Shown one piece after another: positions 35,833 through 47,354 of a stretch of DNA of 64,000 bases. Every line of letters starts with the position of its first letter. The first letter of the stretch is position 1. The stretch comes from Salana multivorans (GTDB lineage: Bacteria; Actinomycetota; Actinomycetes; Actinomycetales; Beutenbergiaceae): NCBI RefSeq assembly GCF_003751805.1, contig NZ_RKHQ01000002.1, positions 620,001 through 684,000 of the forward strand. The letters run 5' to 3'. The notes beneath the pieces are model-generated. The model had not been told where the DNA came from. It did no database searches and saw only the letters and a program-made list of their open reading frames with translations. A program made the position numbers and the translations under genes.

Positions 35833-36569
35833 GCGACCCCCTCGCCACGTCCTTCGGCCGCGCCGCCCGCACCTACGAGGCCGGTCGGCCGTCCTACCCG
35901 GAGGCGGCCGTCGCCTGGCTGCTCGGCGGGCCGGAACGGCCGCGACCGCGGGTCCTCGACGTCGGCGCCGGGACGGGCAAGCTCACCCGCGCGGTGCTGG
36001 CCAGCGGGGCCGAGGTCGTCGCCGTCGACCCGGACCCCGACATGCTCGCCGTCCTGCGCGAGCAGGTGCCCGGCGTCCCCACGATGGTCGGCACGGCCGA
36101 GGCGCTGCCGGTACCCGACGGGTGCGTCGACGTCGTCGTGCTGGGGCAGGCGTGGCACTGGGTCGAGCCCGTCGCCGGGTGCCGTGAGGTCGCCCGCGTC
36201 CTGCGCCCCGGCGGTCACCTCGGCCTGGTGTGGAACACGCGCGACGAGTCCGTCCCGTGGGTGGCCCGGCTCACCCGGATCATGCGCGGCAGCAACGCCG
36301 AGGCGATGCTCGCCGCCGGGGATCCGCCCCTCGCTGCGCCGTTCTCAGCCGACCGGCTCGAACGCGCGACGTGGACGTGGTCGCGCGAGGTGACCCGCGC
36401 GGACCTGCTCGCGATGGCGCGCTCGCGCAGCTACGTCATCACCGCCGAGCCGCGGGAGCTGGAACGGATCGAGCGCGAGCTGGCCGACCTGCTAGACGAG
36501 GTCGGCGCGACCGGCGACGCCGCGGTCGCGCTCCCCTACGTCACCTCGGCGTTCCGGGCCGCCGCCTGA
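35829..36569 (+). CDS. class I SAM-dependent methyltransferase
   Basis: 246 residues. The N-terminal SFGRAARTYEAGRPSYP segment is that of small-molecule methyltransferases of the UbiE/trans-aconitate group. The SAM-binding motif I is VLDVGAGTGKLTRAV (about 42-56), with acidic Asp at VVAVDPDPDML. Substrate unknown. It overlaps the preceding stop (ATGA) and the next start (TGATG), so it is read in one tight block. Confidence 0.87.
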   Translation: MSDPLATSFGRAARTYEAGRPSYPEAAVAWLLGGPERPRPRVLDVGAGTGKLTRAVLASGAEVVAVDPDPDMLAVLREQVPGVPTMVGTAEALPVPDGCVDVVVLGQAWHWVEPVAGCREVARVLRPGGHLGLVWNTRDESVPWVARLTRIMRGSNAEAMLAAGDPPLAAPFSADRLERATWTWSREVTRADLLAMARSRSYVITAEPRELERIERELADLLDEVGATGDAAVALPYVTSAFRAAA

Positions 36570-37207
36570 TGGAGCGCGTCCTCGTCGTCACGCATCCCGA
36601 GGCCACCCACCACGTCGACCGCGTCGTCGGGGGCTGGTTCGACTCCTCGCTCACCGAGCGGGGGCTGCGACGCGCGGCCGAGATCGCCGCCTACGTGCGG
36701 GCGGCGATCCCGCGCGACGCCGAGCCGCAGCTCGTCACCTCCGACCTGCTGCGGACCCGCCAGACCGCCGACGCGATCGGCGCCGAGCTCGGCGTCGTCC
36801 CCGCGCTCGACGCGGACCTGCGGGAGAAGTCCTACGGCGTCGCCGGCGGACGACCCCAGGCGTGGCTGGACGAGCGGTTCATCCCTCCGCCGGCCGCTGG
36901 CGACCGGCTGGGGCACGTGGAGGGGATCGACGGCGCCGAGACCATGGGCCGGTGCGTCGCGCGCGTCTACGCCGCCGTCGCCCGGCTCACGCAGCGACCG
37001 GCCGCGCACCGGGTCGTCGTCACCCACGGCGGGACGGCGGGCTTCGTCATCGCGGCCTGGCTGCGGATCCCCGCGGCGGCGTGCGGCGACGCCCGGTTCC
37101 GGGTGCCGTCGGGCAGCGTGTCGGTGCTGGAGCTCGACGACCGGTACCACAACCGCTCGCTCGTCGCCCTGGGGGTCACCGACCTGGCGGTCGGCTCCCC
37201 CGGGTAG
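36569..37207 (+). CDS. histidine phosphatase superfamily protein with atypical THP motif
   Basis: 212 residues. The family's N-terminal RHG is replaced by THP (VVTHPEATHH), keeping the presumed phospho-accepting His but losing the Arg. Downstream elements are present: TSDLLRTRQTAD, ADLREKSYGVAGG and the second catalytic His in VVVTHGGTAGF. Active on an unknown phosphoester, or possibly altered in activity. Its ATG overlaps the methyltransferase stop by one base. It ends the + strand run that began at guaB1. Confidence 0.82.
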   Translation: MERVLVVTHPEATHHVDRVVGGWFDSSLTERGLRRAAEIAAYVRAAIPRDAEPQLVTSDLLRTRQTADAIGAELGVVPALDADLREKSYGVAGGRPQAWLDERFIPPPAAGDRLGHVEGIDGAETMGRCVARVYAAVARLTQRPAAHRVVVTHGGTAGFVIAAWLRIPAAACGDARFRVPSGSVSVLELDDRYHNRSLVALGVTDLAVGSPG

Positions 37208-37250
37208 GGCCCAGGACGGGAGGGTCTCGACGCCAGCCGCGCCCACGGCT

Positions 37251-38561
37251 CTACGGCTCGCGGACCGCGGCGAGGAACAGCGTGGCGCCGGTGTCGTCGT
37301 GGGACAGGCGCAGCAGGAACGGCCGGTCGAACCGGACGACGACCTCCTCCCGCTCGACGGGGGCCGCGCCGGCCTCCATCCCGAGCTCCGTGACGGCCGC
37401 CGCGACCGTCCCCTCCTCGTCGAGCCGCAGCCGCGCCTGCTGGAACGCCTGGGAGACGAACAGCGGCTCGGTCGTCGTGATGCCGGACAGGTCCGGCTCC
37501 TCGAGGAGGCCGCCGAGCCCGACGACGCCGAGCGCGTCGCGCAGGTCGAGCACGTCCGGCTTCAGGTCCAGCACGGGCACCGACACGACGACGTCGGTGT
37601 CGTCGTCCGCCGTGACCACCGGCGTGGCCCCGGTCCCGGTCCGCAGCGCGGTCAGGACGGTGTCGGGCACGTCCGCCGGGTCGACGCCGTCGGGCGGGAG
37701 CACGAGGTCGGCGGAGAAGCCCTCGACGTAGGGCAGCCGGACGGCCCGCCAGCCGTCGGCGTCGGTGACGCTCCAGGACCGGCCGCTCGACCCGTGCATC
37801 GTCGGCACCGCGCGGGTGCCGTCGGCCGTGGTGAAGTCGTCGTCGTAGGTCGCGGGCTCGGCGAAGGGCACCTCCCAGCGAGCGGCCAGCACGATCGCGT
37901 CCTGCAGGACGAGGCGCAGGTCGGCGTTCGGGGTGATCGCCGACTTCTCGATCAGCCCGCCCGTCTCTCGCCTCACCCAGGCGTCCAGGGTCTTCTTCGC
38001 GGCGGCGTCGCCGAGGTCGAGCGTCTCGAGGGAGGCGTCGTAGCCGGAGGAGAGCACGTCGAGGTAGGACTGCTCCGGGACGAGCTGGTCGTCCAGCAGC
38101 GCGCGCGTCGCCAGGTGGAGGACGGGGGTCTCGGGCAGCTCGTCGCCGGCCGCGACCGCCGGGTCGCCGTCGTAGGCGAGCAGCGCCTCGCGCAGGGCTC
38201 CGACGCTCGCGGTCCGGTCGGCGCCCGAGGCGCCCAGCGCGTCGTCGAGCGCCGTCGCCGTCTCGCCGCGAGCACCCTCGGCGAGCATGCTGAGGGCGAC
38301 CGTGAGACTGAGCGGCGACACGACGACGTTCGGGTCGTCCGCCGTCGTGAGCATCGCGAGCCCGAGCCGGTCGGAGGCCGCGAGGACGCCGTCGAGGTCC
38401 GGCGCCTCCGCGAGCGTGACGGGGACGTACGGGGCGTCACCGGTGTGGACCGTCGTGTCGACACCCTGGCCACCGCACGCGGCGAGGACGCCGCAGCCGA
38501 GAGCGAGGGCGGCGGAGGCCGCAGCGACGTGGCGGGGGCGCGGGCGGTTCGTCGGGGTCAT
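37251..38561 (-). CDS. serpin-family protease inhibitor, predicted lipoprotein
   Basis: 436 residues. The signal peptide ends with a lipobox (LAAC, Cys29), so it should sit on the outer face of the membrane. The rest matches the full serpin fold: NVVVSPLSLTVALSMLAEGA, VLQDAIVLAARWEVPF, and the reactive-centre hinge EEGTVAAAV followed by a loop ending before FDRPFLLRL. The small hinge residues are those of inhibitory serpins. Counting from the hinge, the scissile bond falls near the Gly-Ala-Ala after MEAG, suggesting an elastase- or subtilisin-like target. The ATG at 38561 has only a weak ribosome site. It lies downstream of acnA on the same strand, beyond a hairpin. Confidence 0.93.
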   Translation of the reverse strand: MTPTNRPRPRHVAAASAALALGCGVLAACGGQGVDTTVHTGDAPYVPVTLAEAPDLDGVLAASDRLGLAMLTTADDPNVVVSPLSLTVALSMLAEGARGETATALDDALGASGADRTASVGALREALLAYDGDPAVAAGDELPETPVLHLATRALLDDQLVPEQSYLDVLSSGYDASLETLDLGDAAAKKTLDAWVRRETGGLIEKSAITPNADLRLVLQDAIVLAARWEVPFAEPATYDDDFTTADGTRAVPTMHGSSGRSWSVTDADGWRAVRLPYVEGFSADLVLPPDGVDPADVPDTVLTALRTGTGATPVVTADDDTDVVVSVPVLDLKPDVLDLRDALGVVGLGGLLEEPDLSGITTTEPLFVSQAFQQARLRLDEEGTVAAAVTELGMEAGAAPVEREEVVVRFDRPFLLRLSHDDTGATLFLAAVREP

Positions 38562-38608
38562 ACCTGGCCTGTGTCGGGAGCCGCGCGGCTCTTGCGTGCG
38601 GCGGCGAG

Positions 38609-38637
38609 ACCGCGGGACCGGTGACCGGCCCCGCGGT
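38609..38637 (-). terminator. hairpin downstream of acnA
   Basis: Inverted repeat of ACCGCGGG and CCCGCGGT flanking CCGGT/ACCGG, just after the acnA stop on the minus strand. No T tract, so termination is likely but not certain. Confidence 0.55.
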
Positions 38638-38647
38638 TCGACGCGGC

Positions 38648-41497
<2,850 letters not shown>

Positions 41498-41523
41498 GGG
41501 TACTCCTCGCTGTCACCGCAAAT

Positions 41524-41541
41524 TATCTCGACGTCAAGATA
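41524..41541 (-). promoter_or_regulatory. 18-bp operator in the acnA promoter
   Basis: On the minus strand TATCTTGAC and GTCGAGATA form a palindrome with one mismatch. It overlaps the stop codon of the upstream ctpE-like gene and is immediately followed by GATAAT, a near-perfect -10. The form is typical of MarR-family sites. Confidence 0.65.
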
Positions 41542-44038
41542 TCTTAGCGCTCCGCGGCTCCGTCGCTCGACTCGCCCAGGCCCGCCCGACCCGCCGGACG
41601 ACGACGAGCAGCGCCCCGCCGACCACGACGACGGCCCCGACGAGGCCCCAGTGCGCGAGCGTCGGCCGCTCGACCAGGAAGAAGTCGGCGGCGAGCGGCA
41701 CGTAGGGCGCGGCGAGCCCGGCGGCCAGCAGCACGACGACCATGACGCCCTTCCACCAGACCGGCTCCCCCGCGTGCAGCACGACGACGACCATCCCCAG
41801 CCCGAGCGCGACGAACGTGGCGAGCGTGCGCGCCATCTCCTCCCCCGCGCTCTCCCGGACGGCGAGGTAGACGGTCAGCGCCGCGGCGGCGAACAGCACG
41901 CCCGCGGGGATCGCGAAGGCGAGGACGCGGCGGAGGAAGCCGGGCACGTACCGCTGGCCGCTCGGCGGCAGCGAGAGGAGGAAGCCGGGGATGCCGATGG
42001 TGAGCGCGCTCACCAGGGTGAGCTGCCGGGGCAGGAACGGGTACCCGATCGGGAGGGCGAACGCGGCGAGGATCGTGACGAGGGCCAGCACCGTGGAGTA
42101 GGCCGTCTTGACCAGGAAGAAGTTCGCGACCCGCTCCATGTTCGCGATGACGCGCCGTCCCTGCGCGAGGACGCCCGGGAGCACCGAGAACCGACCGTCG
42201 AGCAGGACCAGCCGGGACACGGCCTTGGTGGCGCGCGCGCCGTTGCCCATGGCGATGCCGAGGTCGGCGGTCTTGATCGCCAGCGCGTCGTTGACGCCGT
42301 CACCCGTCATCGCGACGGTGTGGCCCGAGTGCTGGAGCGCCTCGACGATCGCGACCTTCTGCTCCGGCGTGACGCGGCCGAGCACGGGCGCGTCCTCGAG
42401 GAGGTCGGCGAGCCGCGTCACGTCCTCGGGCAGCGAGCGGGCGTCGGTCCCCTCCACCGCCTCTCCGGGGCCGAGCAGCTCCACCTTCGTCGCGATCGCC
42501 CCGACCGTCTCGGGGTTGTCGCCCGAGACCACGTGCAGCTCCACGTCCTGGTCGCGGAAGAAGGCGAGCGTCCGGGCCGCGTCGTCGCGCACGTGCTCGG
42601 CGAGCACGGCGAGGGCGACGGGCGTCACGGCCGGGCCGACCCCGGCGTCGACCTGTGGCAGCGCGTCGGTCCGCCCGAGCAGGACGACGCGCGAGCCGGT
42701 GGTGGCCAGCCCGGCCGCCGTCCGCAGCGCGCCCCTGGCGACGTCGTCGTCCCGGTCCGCGAGGACGAACTCGGGGGCGCCGAGGACCCAGGAGCCGGCC
42801 GCGTCGCCGTCGGCGATCTCGAGCGCCGACCACTTGCGCTCGGACGAGAACGGCACGCGCTCGCCCACCCGCGGGGCCGCGACGTCCGCCGGGACGGCCC
42901 CGGCGAGCGCCCCCGCCGTCGCGTTGGCCTCGGGATCGCTCGCGATGCCCGCGACGGCGAGCCACGTGGCGTGCGGAACCTCGCCGGTCCGCGCGCCGTC
43001 GGCGCCGAGCGGCACGACCTCGTCGCACGCGACGGCGCCGTCGGTGATCGTTCCCGTCTTGTCCAGGCACAGCGCGTCGACGCGGGCCAGGATCTCGACG
43101 GCCGGAAGCTCCTGGACGAGCACGTTCTGCCGCGCGAGCACGACGGCGGCGAGCGCGAAGTTGATCGAGACGAGGAGCACGAGGCCGTCCGGGATCATCC
43201 CGACGACGCCGGCGACGGCCTGGACGACCGCGTCGCGCCACGTCCCCGTCGACGTCACCTCGTGCCAGCCGCCGAGCGCGCGGACCTGGGACAGGCCGAG
43301 CAGCAGCGCCATCGGCACGATGATCCAGCTCACGACGCGCAGGATCGAGCGGATCGCCCCCTGGAGCTCGGACGAGGCGAGGGAGTACCGGCGGGCAGCT
43401 GCGGTGATCCTCTGCGCGTAGGAGTCGGCGCCGACGCGGTTCGCGCGCACGGTCGCGGAGCCCGCGACGATCGAGGAGCCCGAGAGCACCTCGTCGTCGG
43501 TCGCCTTGCGCACCGGGCGGGACTCCCCCGTGAGCAGCGACTCGTTGGCCTCCAGCCCGCGGGAGGTGAGCACGACGGCGTCGACGGGCACCTGGTCGCC
43601 CGTGCCGAGCTCGAGGACGTCGTCCAGGACGATCTCGGCGACCGGGACCTCGCGCATGCCGCCGGCGCGGTGGACGCGCGCCGTCGGGGCGTCGAGGATC
43701 GCGAGGTCGTCCAGCGTCCGCTTGGCGCGGTACTCGGTGAGCACGCCGATGCCGGTGTTGAGCACGAGGACGAAGCCGAACAGCCCGTCCTGCCAGCGTC
43801 CGGTCGTCAGCACGAGGACGAACGCGGCGCCGAGCATCGCGTTGAACAGCGTGAAGGTGTTGGCGCGCAGGATCTCCCACACGCTGCGGCTCGAGGCGTC
43901 GTCGGTGACGTTGACCCGCCCGGAGGCGACGCGCTCAGCGACCTCGGCGTCGCTCAGGCCGAGCGTCGACCCGGACCCGCCCTCGACGGTCTCGGCACCG
44001 GACGGGGACGACGGCGCATGCCTCGGGGAGGTGGTCAC
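41534..44038 (-). CDS. cation-translocating P-type ATPase, CtpE-like
   Basis: 834 residues. P-type ATPase with the actuator LLTGESRPV, phosphorylation motif LDKTGTITDG, nucleotide-binding FSSERKWSAL, hinge MTGDGVNDALAIKTADLG, and about ten membrane segments. The order and the N-terminal GLSDAEVAERVASGRVN resemble mycobacterial CtpE, a Ca2+ uptake ATPase; the ion is inferred from that likeness. The GTG at 44038 is chosen because CAGAAT lies 6 nt upstream (leaderless type); longer in-frame extensions contain no ribosome site. Its stop codon lies in the acnA operator. Confidence 0.92.
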   Translation of the reverse strand: MTTSPRHAPSSPSGAETVEGGSGSTLGLSDAEVAERVASGRVNVTDDASSRSVWEILRANTFTLFNAMLGAAFVLVLTTGRWQDGLFGFVLVLNTGIGVLTEYRAKRTLDDLAILDAPTARVHRAGGMREVPVAEIVLDDVLELGTGDQVPVDAVVLTSRGLEANESLLTGESRPVRKATDDEVLSGSSIVAGSATVRANRVGADSYAQRITAAARRYSLASSELQGAIRSILRVVSWIIVPMALLLGLSQVRALGGWHEVTSTGTWRDAVVQAVAGVVGMIPDGLVLLVSINFALAAVVLARQNVLVQELPAVEILARVDALCLDKTGTITDGAVACDEVVPLGADGARTGEVPHATWLAVAGIASDPEANATAGALAGAVPADVAAPRVGERVPFSSERKWSALEIADGDAAGSWVLGAPEFVLADRDDDVARGALRTAAGLATTGSRVVLLGRTDALPQVDAGVGPAVTPVALAVLAEHVRDDAARTLAFFRDQDVELHVVSGDNPETVGAIATKVELLGPGEAVEGTDARSLPEDVTRLADLLEDAPVLGRVTPEQKVAIVEALQHSGHTVAMTGDGVNDALAIKTADLGIAMGNGARATKAVSRLVLLDGRFSVLPGVLAQGRRVIANMERVANFFLVKTAYSTVLALVTILAAFALPIGYPFLPRQLTLVSALTIGIPGFLLSLPPSGQRYVPGFLRRVLAFAIPAGVLFAAAALTVYLAVRESAGEEMARTLATFVALGLGMVVVVLHAGEPVWWKGVMVVVLLAAGLAAPYVPLAADFFLVERPTLAHWGLVGAVVVVGGALLVVVRRVGRAWASRATEPRSAKIS

Positions 44039-44044
44039 CTCGTC

Positions 44045-44050
44045 ATTCTG
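44045..44050 (-). promoter_or_regulatory. leaderless-type -10 box before the P-type ATPase (CAGAAT)
   Basis: CAGAAT on the minus strand, 6 nt before GTG 44038. Confidence 0.45.
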
Positions 44051-44124
44051 CCCTGCCGCCGCGCCCGGCCGTCGTGCGGCGCGGCTCTCGCCGGCCCGAG
44101 CGGACGCGCGCACCCCACGCGGGA

Positions 44125-44157
44125 GGCGTTCCGAAGGTGTTCCGAAGGCGTTCCGAA
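44125..44157. repeat. three 11-bp iterons (GGCGTTCCGAA)
   Basis: GGCGTTCCGAA, GGTGTTCCGAA, GGCGTTCCGAA in direct tandem; one unit per helical turn. The core TTCCGAA is present in all three. They lie about 90 bp upstream of the predicted P-type ATPase promoter and directly beside the terminator of the LAxTG gene. Confidence 0.75.
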
Positions 44158-44191
44158 GGCCCGGAGCCCGAGGGGGACGGCTCCGGGCCTT
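44156..44191 (-). terminator. terminator of the LAxTG surface-protein gene
   Basis: 13-bp perfect arms (AAGGCCCGGAGCC and complement) with a 10-nt loop, about 120 nt after the stop codon at 44312. It overlaps the last iteron by two bases. Because both ends carry A or T pairs it may act in both directions. The rest of 44192-44311 shows nothing I recognise. Confidence 0.7.
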
Positions 44192-44311
44192 CGTGGCCGG
44201 CGACTCCTCGGCTCGTCGCCGGGGGAAGCGAGGAGCGAGGGGTGGGGGTCGCCGACCAGCCGGAGGGCTGGCCGTGAGGGTGGCCGCGCCTCCGGGGTCG
44301 TGGTGGCTCGA

Positions 44312-45712
44312 CTAGACGAGCGCCCGCCGGCGCAGGACGAGCGCGCCGGTCCCGGCGGCCAGGAGCACGCCGCCCGCGACGAGACCACCGACGGGACTTC
44401 CGCCACCCGTCCACGCGAGCGTCGAGTACGTCGGCACCGGGCTCGGCGTGGCGCCGGCGGACGGGATCGTCGGCGCGGCACTCGGCGTCGTCGTCGGTTC
44501 CGGGCTGGGTGTCGTGGGTTCGGGGGTCGGCGTCGGCTCGCCGCTCGGGTCCGTCGAGGGCTCCGGGCTCGGCTCCGGCGTCGCCGCCGGAACGACGACG
44601 ATGACGTACTCCCGCGCGACCTCGCCGGCCTCGTTGGCCGCCGTGATCGCGACCGGATAGCTTCCCGCCGCGGTCGGGGCACCCGAGATCAGGCCGCTCA
44701 CGGGGTCGAGCGTGAGACCCGGCGGCAGCGCGCCACCGGTCACGGACAGCTCGATCGGCGAGGTCCCCTCGACCTCGACGGTCGCCGCGTACGGGGTCCC
44801 GACGGTCGCGTCCGGCAGCGTCGCGGTCGTGATCGACGGCGGCTGGGCGACGTGGTTGCCGATCACCGTGCCGACGGTGATCCACTCCGGTGTCGACCCG
44901 CCCGCGCCGTTGGGGAAGCAGGAGAGGTTGAGCCGGTAGTGCGGCGTCCCCGGCTCCGCGCGCTGGACCGTGGCCACGCTGACCTGGACGGCGTTCGCGC
45001 CGCCGAAGACGAGATCGAGCGTCGTGCCGGTCCACGAGGACGGGATGTCGATGTCGGCCCAGAGCCCGAGGGTCGCGAGCTCGATCGGACCGACGCCGTC
45101 GATCGGGACCACGGGGTCGTCCGCCGTGCCCAGCGGGAAGGGGTCGCTGTCGATCGGCACCGTGAACCGGCTGTACCCCGCGTCGCCGGTGAAGGCAGCG
45201 TGCGCGGTGACGTCGCCGACCAGACCATCGTCGTAGGCCTTCTCCCGGATGACGTGGCTCACCGCCGACGGCAGCACTAGCACGAGCTCCGAGCCCCACG
45301 GCTCCGGGAATGCCCCGCCCGGCATCGGGTTCCCCGGCAGCCGCTGCTCCCCCGTCCCGACGGCCACGTCCACCGCGACCTGGAACGGGTAGTCCGGCTC
45401 GCCGACGGCCGTCATCGACTCCGCGAACCACCACGGCGGGTTGGCCAGCAGGTAGGCGACGTCGTCCGGGTTCGCGGGGTCGGCCGGGTGCGCCCCGTCG
45501 TCCGAGTCGTCCGGCACCATGATCGGGTCGCCGTTCTCCCACGTCGTGAAGAAGCACCCCACCTCGAACGTGGCGGTGAGCCCGTCCTGGTTGAACGGGG
45601 GCGAGTCGGTCGCCGCCCCCGCCGTCGCTCCGGTGCCGACGGCCGCGAGCGCGGCCAGCAGGGCTGCCGCCCCGCCCGTCCGTCGCGCGCGGTCCCGCAT
45701 CGTCCTGTCCAT
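44312..45712 (-). CDS. LAxTG cell-wall surface protein with He_PIG-like Ig domain
   Basis: 466 residues. A signal peptide (about 1-34) is followed by a 240-residue extracellular region I do not recognise, an Ig-like putative domain (about 290-375; PPSITTATLPDATVGTPY, GLTLDPVSGLISGAP), a Pro/Thr/Glu linker, and a sorting signal: LAWTG (432-436), membrane segment and RRR tail. LAxTG is the motif of class E sortases of high-GC actinobacteria, so the protein is probably wall-linked. It is downstream of the transmembrane sigma factor on the same strand (121-bp gap) and may be its target. Start 45712 has GAGGGAG 9 nt upstream. Confidence 0.87.
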   Translation of the reverse strand: MDRTMRDRARRTGGAAALLAALAAVGTGATAGAATDSPPFNQDGLTATFEVGCFFTTWENGDPIMVPDDSDDGAHPADPANPDDVAYLLANPPWWFAESMTAVGEPDYPFQVAVDVAVGTGEQRLPGNPMPGGAFPEPWGSELVLVLPSAVSHVIREKAYDDGLVGDVTAHAAFTGDAGYSRFTVPIDSDPFPLGTADDPVVPIDGVGPIELATLGLWADIDIPSSWTGTTLDLVFGGANAVQVSVATVQRAEPGTPHYRLNLSCFPNGAGGSTPEWITVGTVIGNHVAQPPSITTATLPDATVGTPYAATVEVEGTSPIELSVTGGALPPGLTLDPVSGLISGAPTAAGSYPVAITAANEAGEVAREYVIVVVPAATPEPSPEPSTDPSGEPTPTPEPTTPSPEPTTTPSAAPTIPSAGATPSPVPTYSTLAWTGGGSPVGGLVAGGVLLAAGTGALVLRRRALV

Positions 45713-45833
45713 CCTCGGTTTCTCCCTCTGGTCGCCTTCTCGAGCGCGGGCGCCGTGTCCCGTGCCTCCATCACTGGATAGGACGGGTCAGCCGGGAGAA
45801 TCTGTCGGTGCCGGTTCTCCGGCCGGTGCCGGG

Positions 45834-47210
45834 CTAGAACGGCCCGCCGGCCGTCCCCGTGACGGTGCGCTCGCCGACGGTCGCGACGAGCACGACGTCG
45901 TACCCGCCGTCCGTCACGCTCGTCGGGGCATCGAAGGTGAACGTGCCGCCCGGGTCGGACGGCTCGGTGGACGTGCAGGTCACCTCGTCGGCCACCTGGT
46001 CGCACGTCCAGGAGTCCGGTCGGTCCGCCAGGGCGGCGCCCGCCGGCACGACGAACGTGAGCGACGCGACCTCCCAGTCCGCGTCGACGACGCCGAAGTC
46101 GACGTCCAGCGCCACCACCTGGTCGACCCGCGCGTGGCTCACGTCGAAGTGCGCCTGCGGCGGCGCGGCTGGCGCCCCGGCAAGGCTCGTGCCCGCGACG
46201 ACCGCACCGGTCACCGCCGCGGTCCCCGCGAGCACCATCGCCAGCCTCGTCGGGGCCGAGAGCGCGGCGATCGTCGTGCGGACAGCGGTCAGCGTCGCGC
46301 CGACGACCGGGAGCAGCTGACCCCCGGTGCCGACGGCGGCGGCCGGTCCGCCTGCGGACCCCGCGGCCGACGGACTCGCAGGAGGGACGGCCGACGACGC
46401 GCCCGGCGACTGCGCGGCGTCGACCTCGGCCGTCCGCCAGGCCAGCGACACCGGCACGACCAGCGGGAGCAGCGAGTAGCTGCCGCCCATCGCGGCGAAC
46501 CGCGACCACGCCCGCCGGCAGCGCTGGCAGGAGCGGATGTGGAGCATGCCCGAGCCCTCACCCGTGGCGTCGGGGTCCGGCCCGACGACCTCGGGGAGCA
46601 GTCCGGCCGCCTCGCGGCACGACGGCGGGGCGTCCTCCTCCAGACACACCTGCGCGGTGGCGCGACGCAGCGCCGCCCTCGCACGCCGGGACAGCGAGTA
46701 GATCGCGGACGCGGGGCGGCCGAGCTCCTCCTCCAGGTCGCGCGGCCGGCGACCGTCGACGATCGTGGCGACCAGCACGCGGCGGTACGGCTCCGAGAGC
46801 CGGCCGAGCGCCGCCTCGACCGTGGCGAGCTCGCGGGACAGGTCGCTGCGTCGGTGCTCCTCGTCGTCGGCCACGACGAGGCTCTCGTCGTCGGGGAGCG
46901 CGACGACGCGCGAGCGCGGGGACCGGTGCTCGTCCGTCATCCGGTTGCGCATCGACTGGATGACGAAGGCCGTGACGTGGACGCGCGGCCCGCCGCCGCG
47001 GCGCCAGAGGCTCAGGAGCGAGGCGATCGCCTCGGCGAGCAGGTCCTCAGGGTCGATCGTCGGGCCGGCGATCCGCCGCGACATCGCCGTCAGCAGGTCC
47101 CACCGGCGAGCGAACAGCTCCCCCGCAGCCTCCTGGTCACCCGCGGCGGCCTCCTTGGCCAGCTCGTCGTCGGAACGCTGACGGACGGGCTGGACGGTCG
47201 CGTGCGCCAC
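45834..47210 (-). CDS. ECF-like sigma factor fused to zinc anti-sigma motif, membrane helix and extracellular domain
   Basis: 458 residues. Sigma region 2 spans about 15-95 (PEDLLAEAIASLLSLWRR) and region 4 about 125-190 (LSEPYRRVLVATIVDG, YSLSRRARAALRR). A ZAS anti-sigma zinc motif follows: Cys198 and H224-x3-C228-x2-C231. After an Ala/Pro-rich linker there is a membrane helix (about 322-345) and a 110-residue extracellular part with two Cys (403, 412). So sensor, anti-sigma and sigma functions lie in one chain, as in ECF groups with C-terminal extensions. The GTG at 47210 has GAGGAG 5 nt upstream. Release by proteolysis or a conformational switch is inferred. Confidence 0.85.
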   Translation of the reverse strand: MAHATVQPVRQRSDDELAKEAAAGDQEAAGELFARRWDLLTAMSRRIAGPTIDPEDLLAEAIASLLSLWRRGGGPRVHVTAFVIQSMRNRMTDEHRSPRSRVVALPDDESLVVADDEEHRRSDLSRELATVEAALGRLSEPYRRVLVATIVDGRRPRDLEEELGRPASAIYSLSRRARAALRRATAQVCLEEDAPPSCREAAGLLPEVVGPDPDATGEGSGMLHIRSCQRCRRAWSRFAAMGGSYSLLPLVVPVSLAWRTAEVDAAQSPGASSAVPPASPSAAGSAGGPAAAVGTGGQLLPVVGATLTAVRTTIAALSAPTRLAMVLAGTAAVTGAVVAGTSLAGAPAAPPQAHFDVSHARVDQVVALDVDFGVVDADWEVASLTFVVPAGAALADRPDSWTCDQVADEVTCTSTEPSDPGGTFTFDAPTSVTDGGYDVVLVATVGERTVTGTAGGPF

Positions 47211-47354
47211 GGAGTCTCCTCGCCGGATGGCCGATCGGGAACGGGCGAGAACGACGTCAAGCACCCCGAGCCGGCCCGTCAGCCATGCTAGGTCGGGTCG
47301 ACGCGGAGCGCACTCGGAGCGCGGCGCGGCACGCACCTAGTCAGGATGGCCGGC

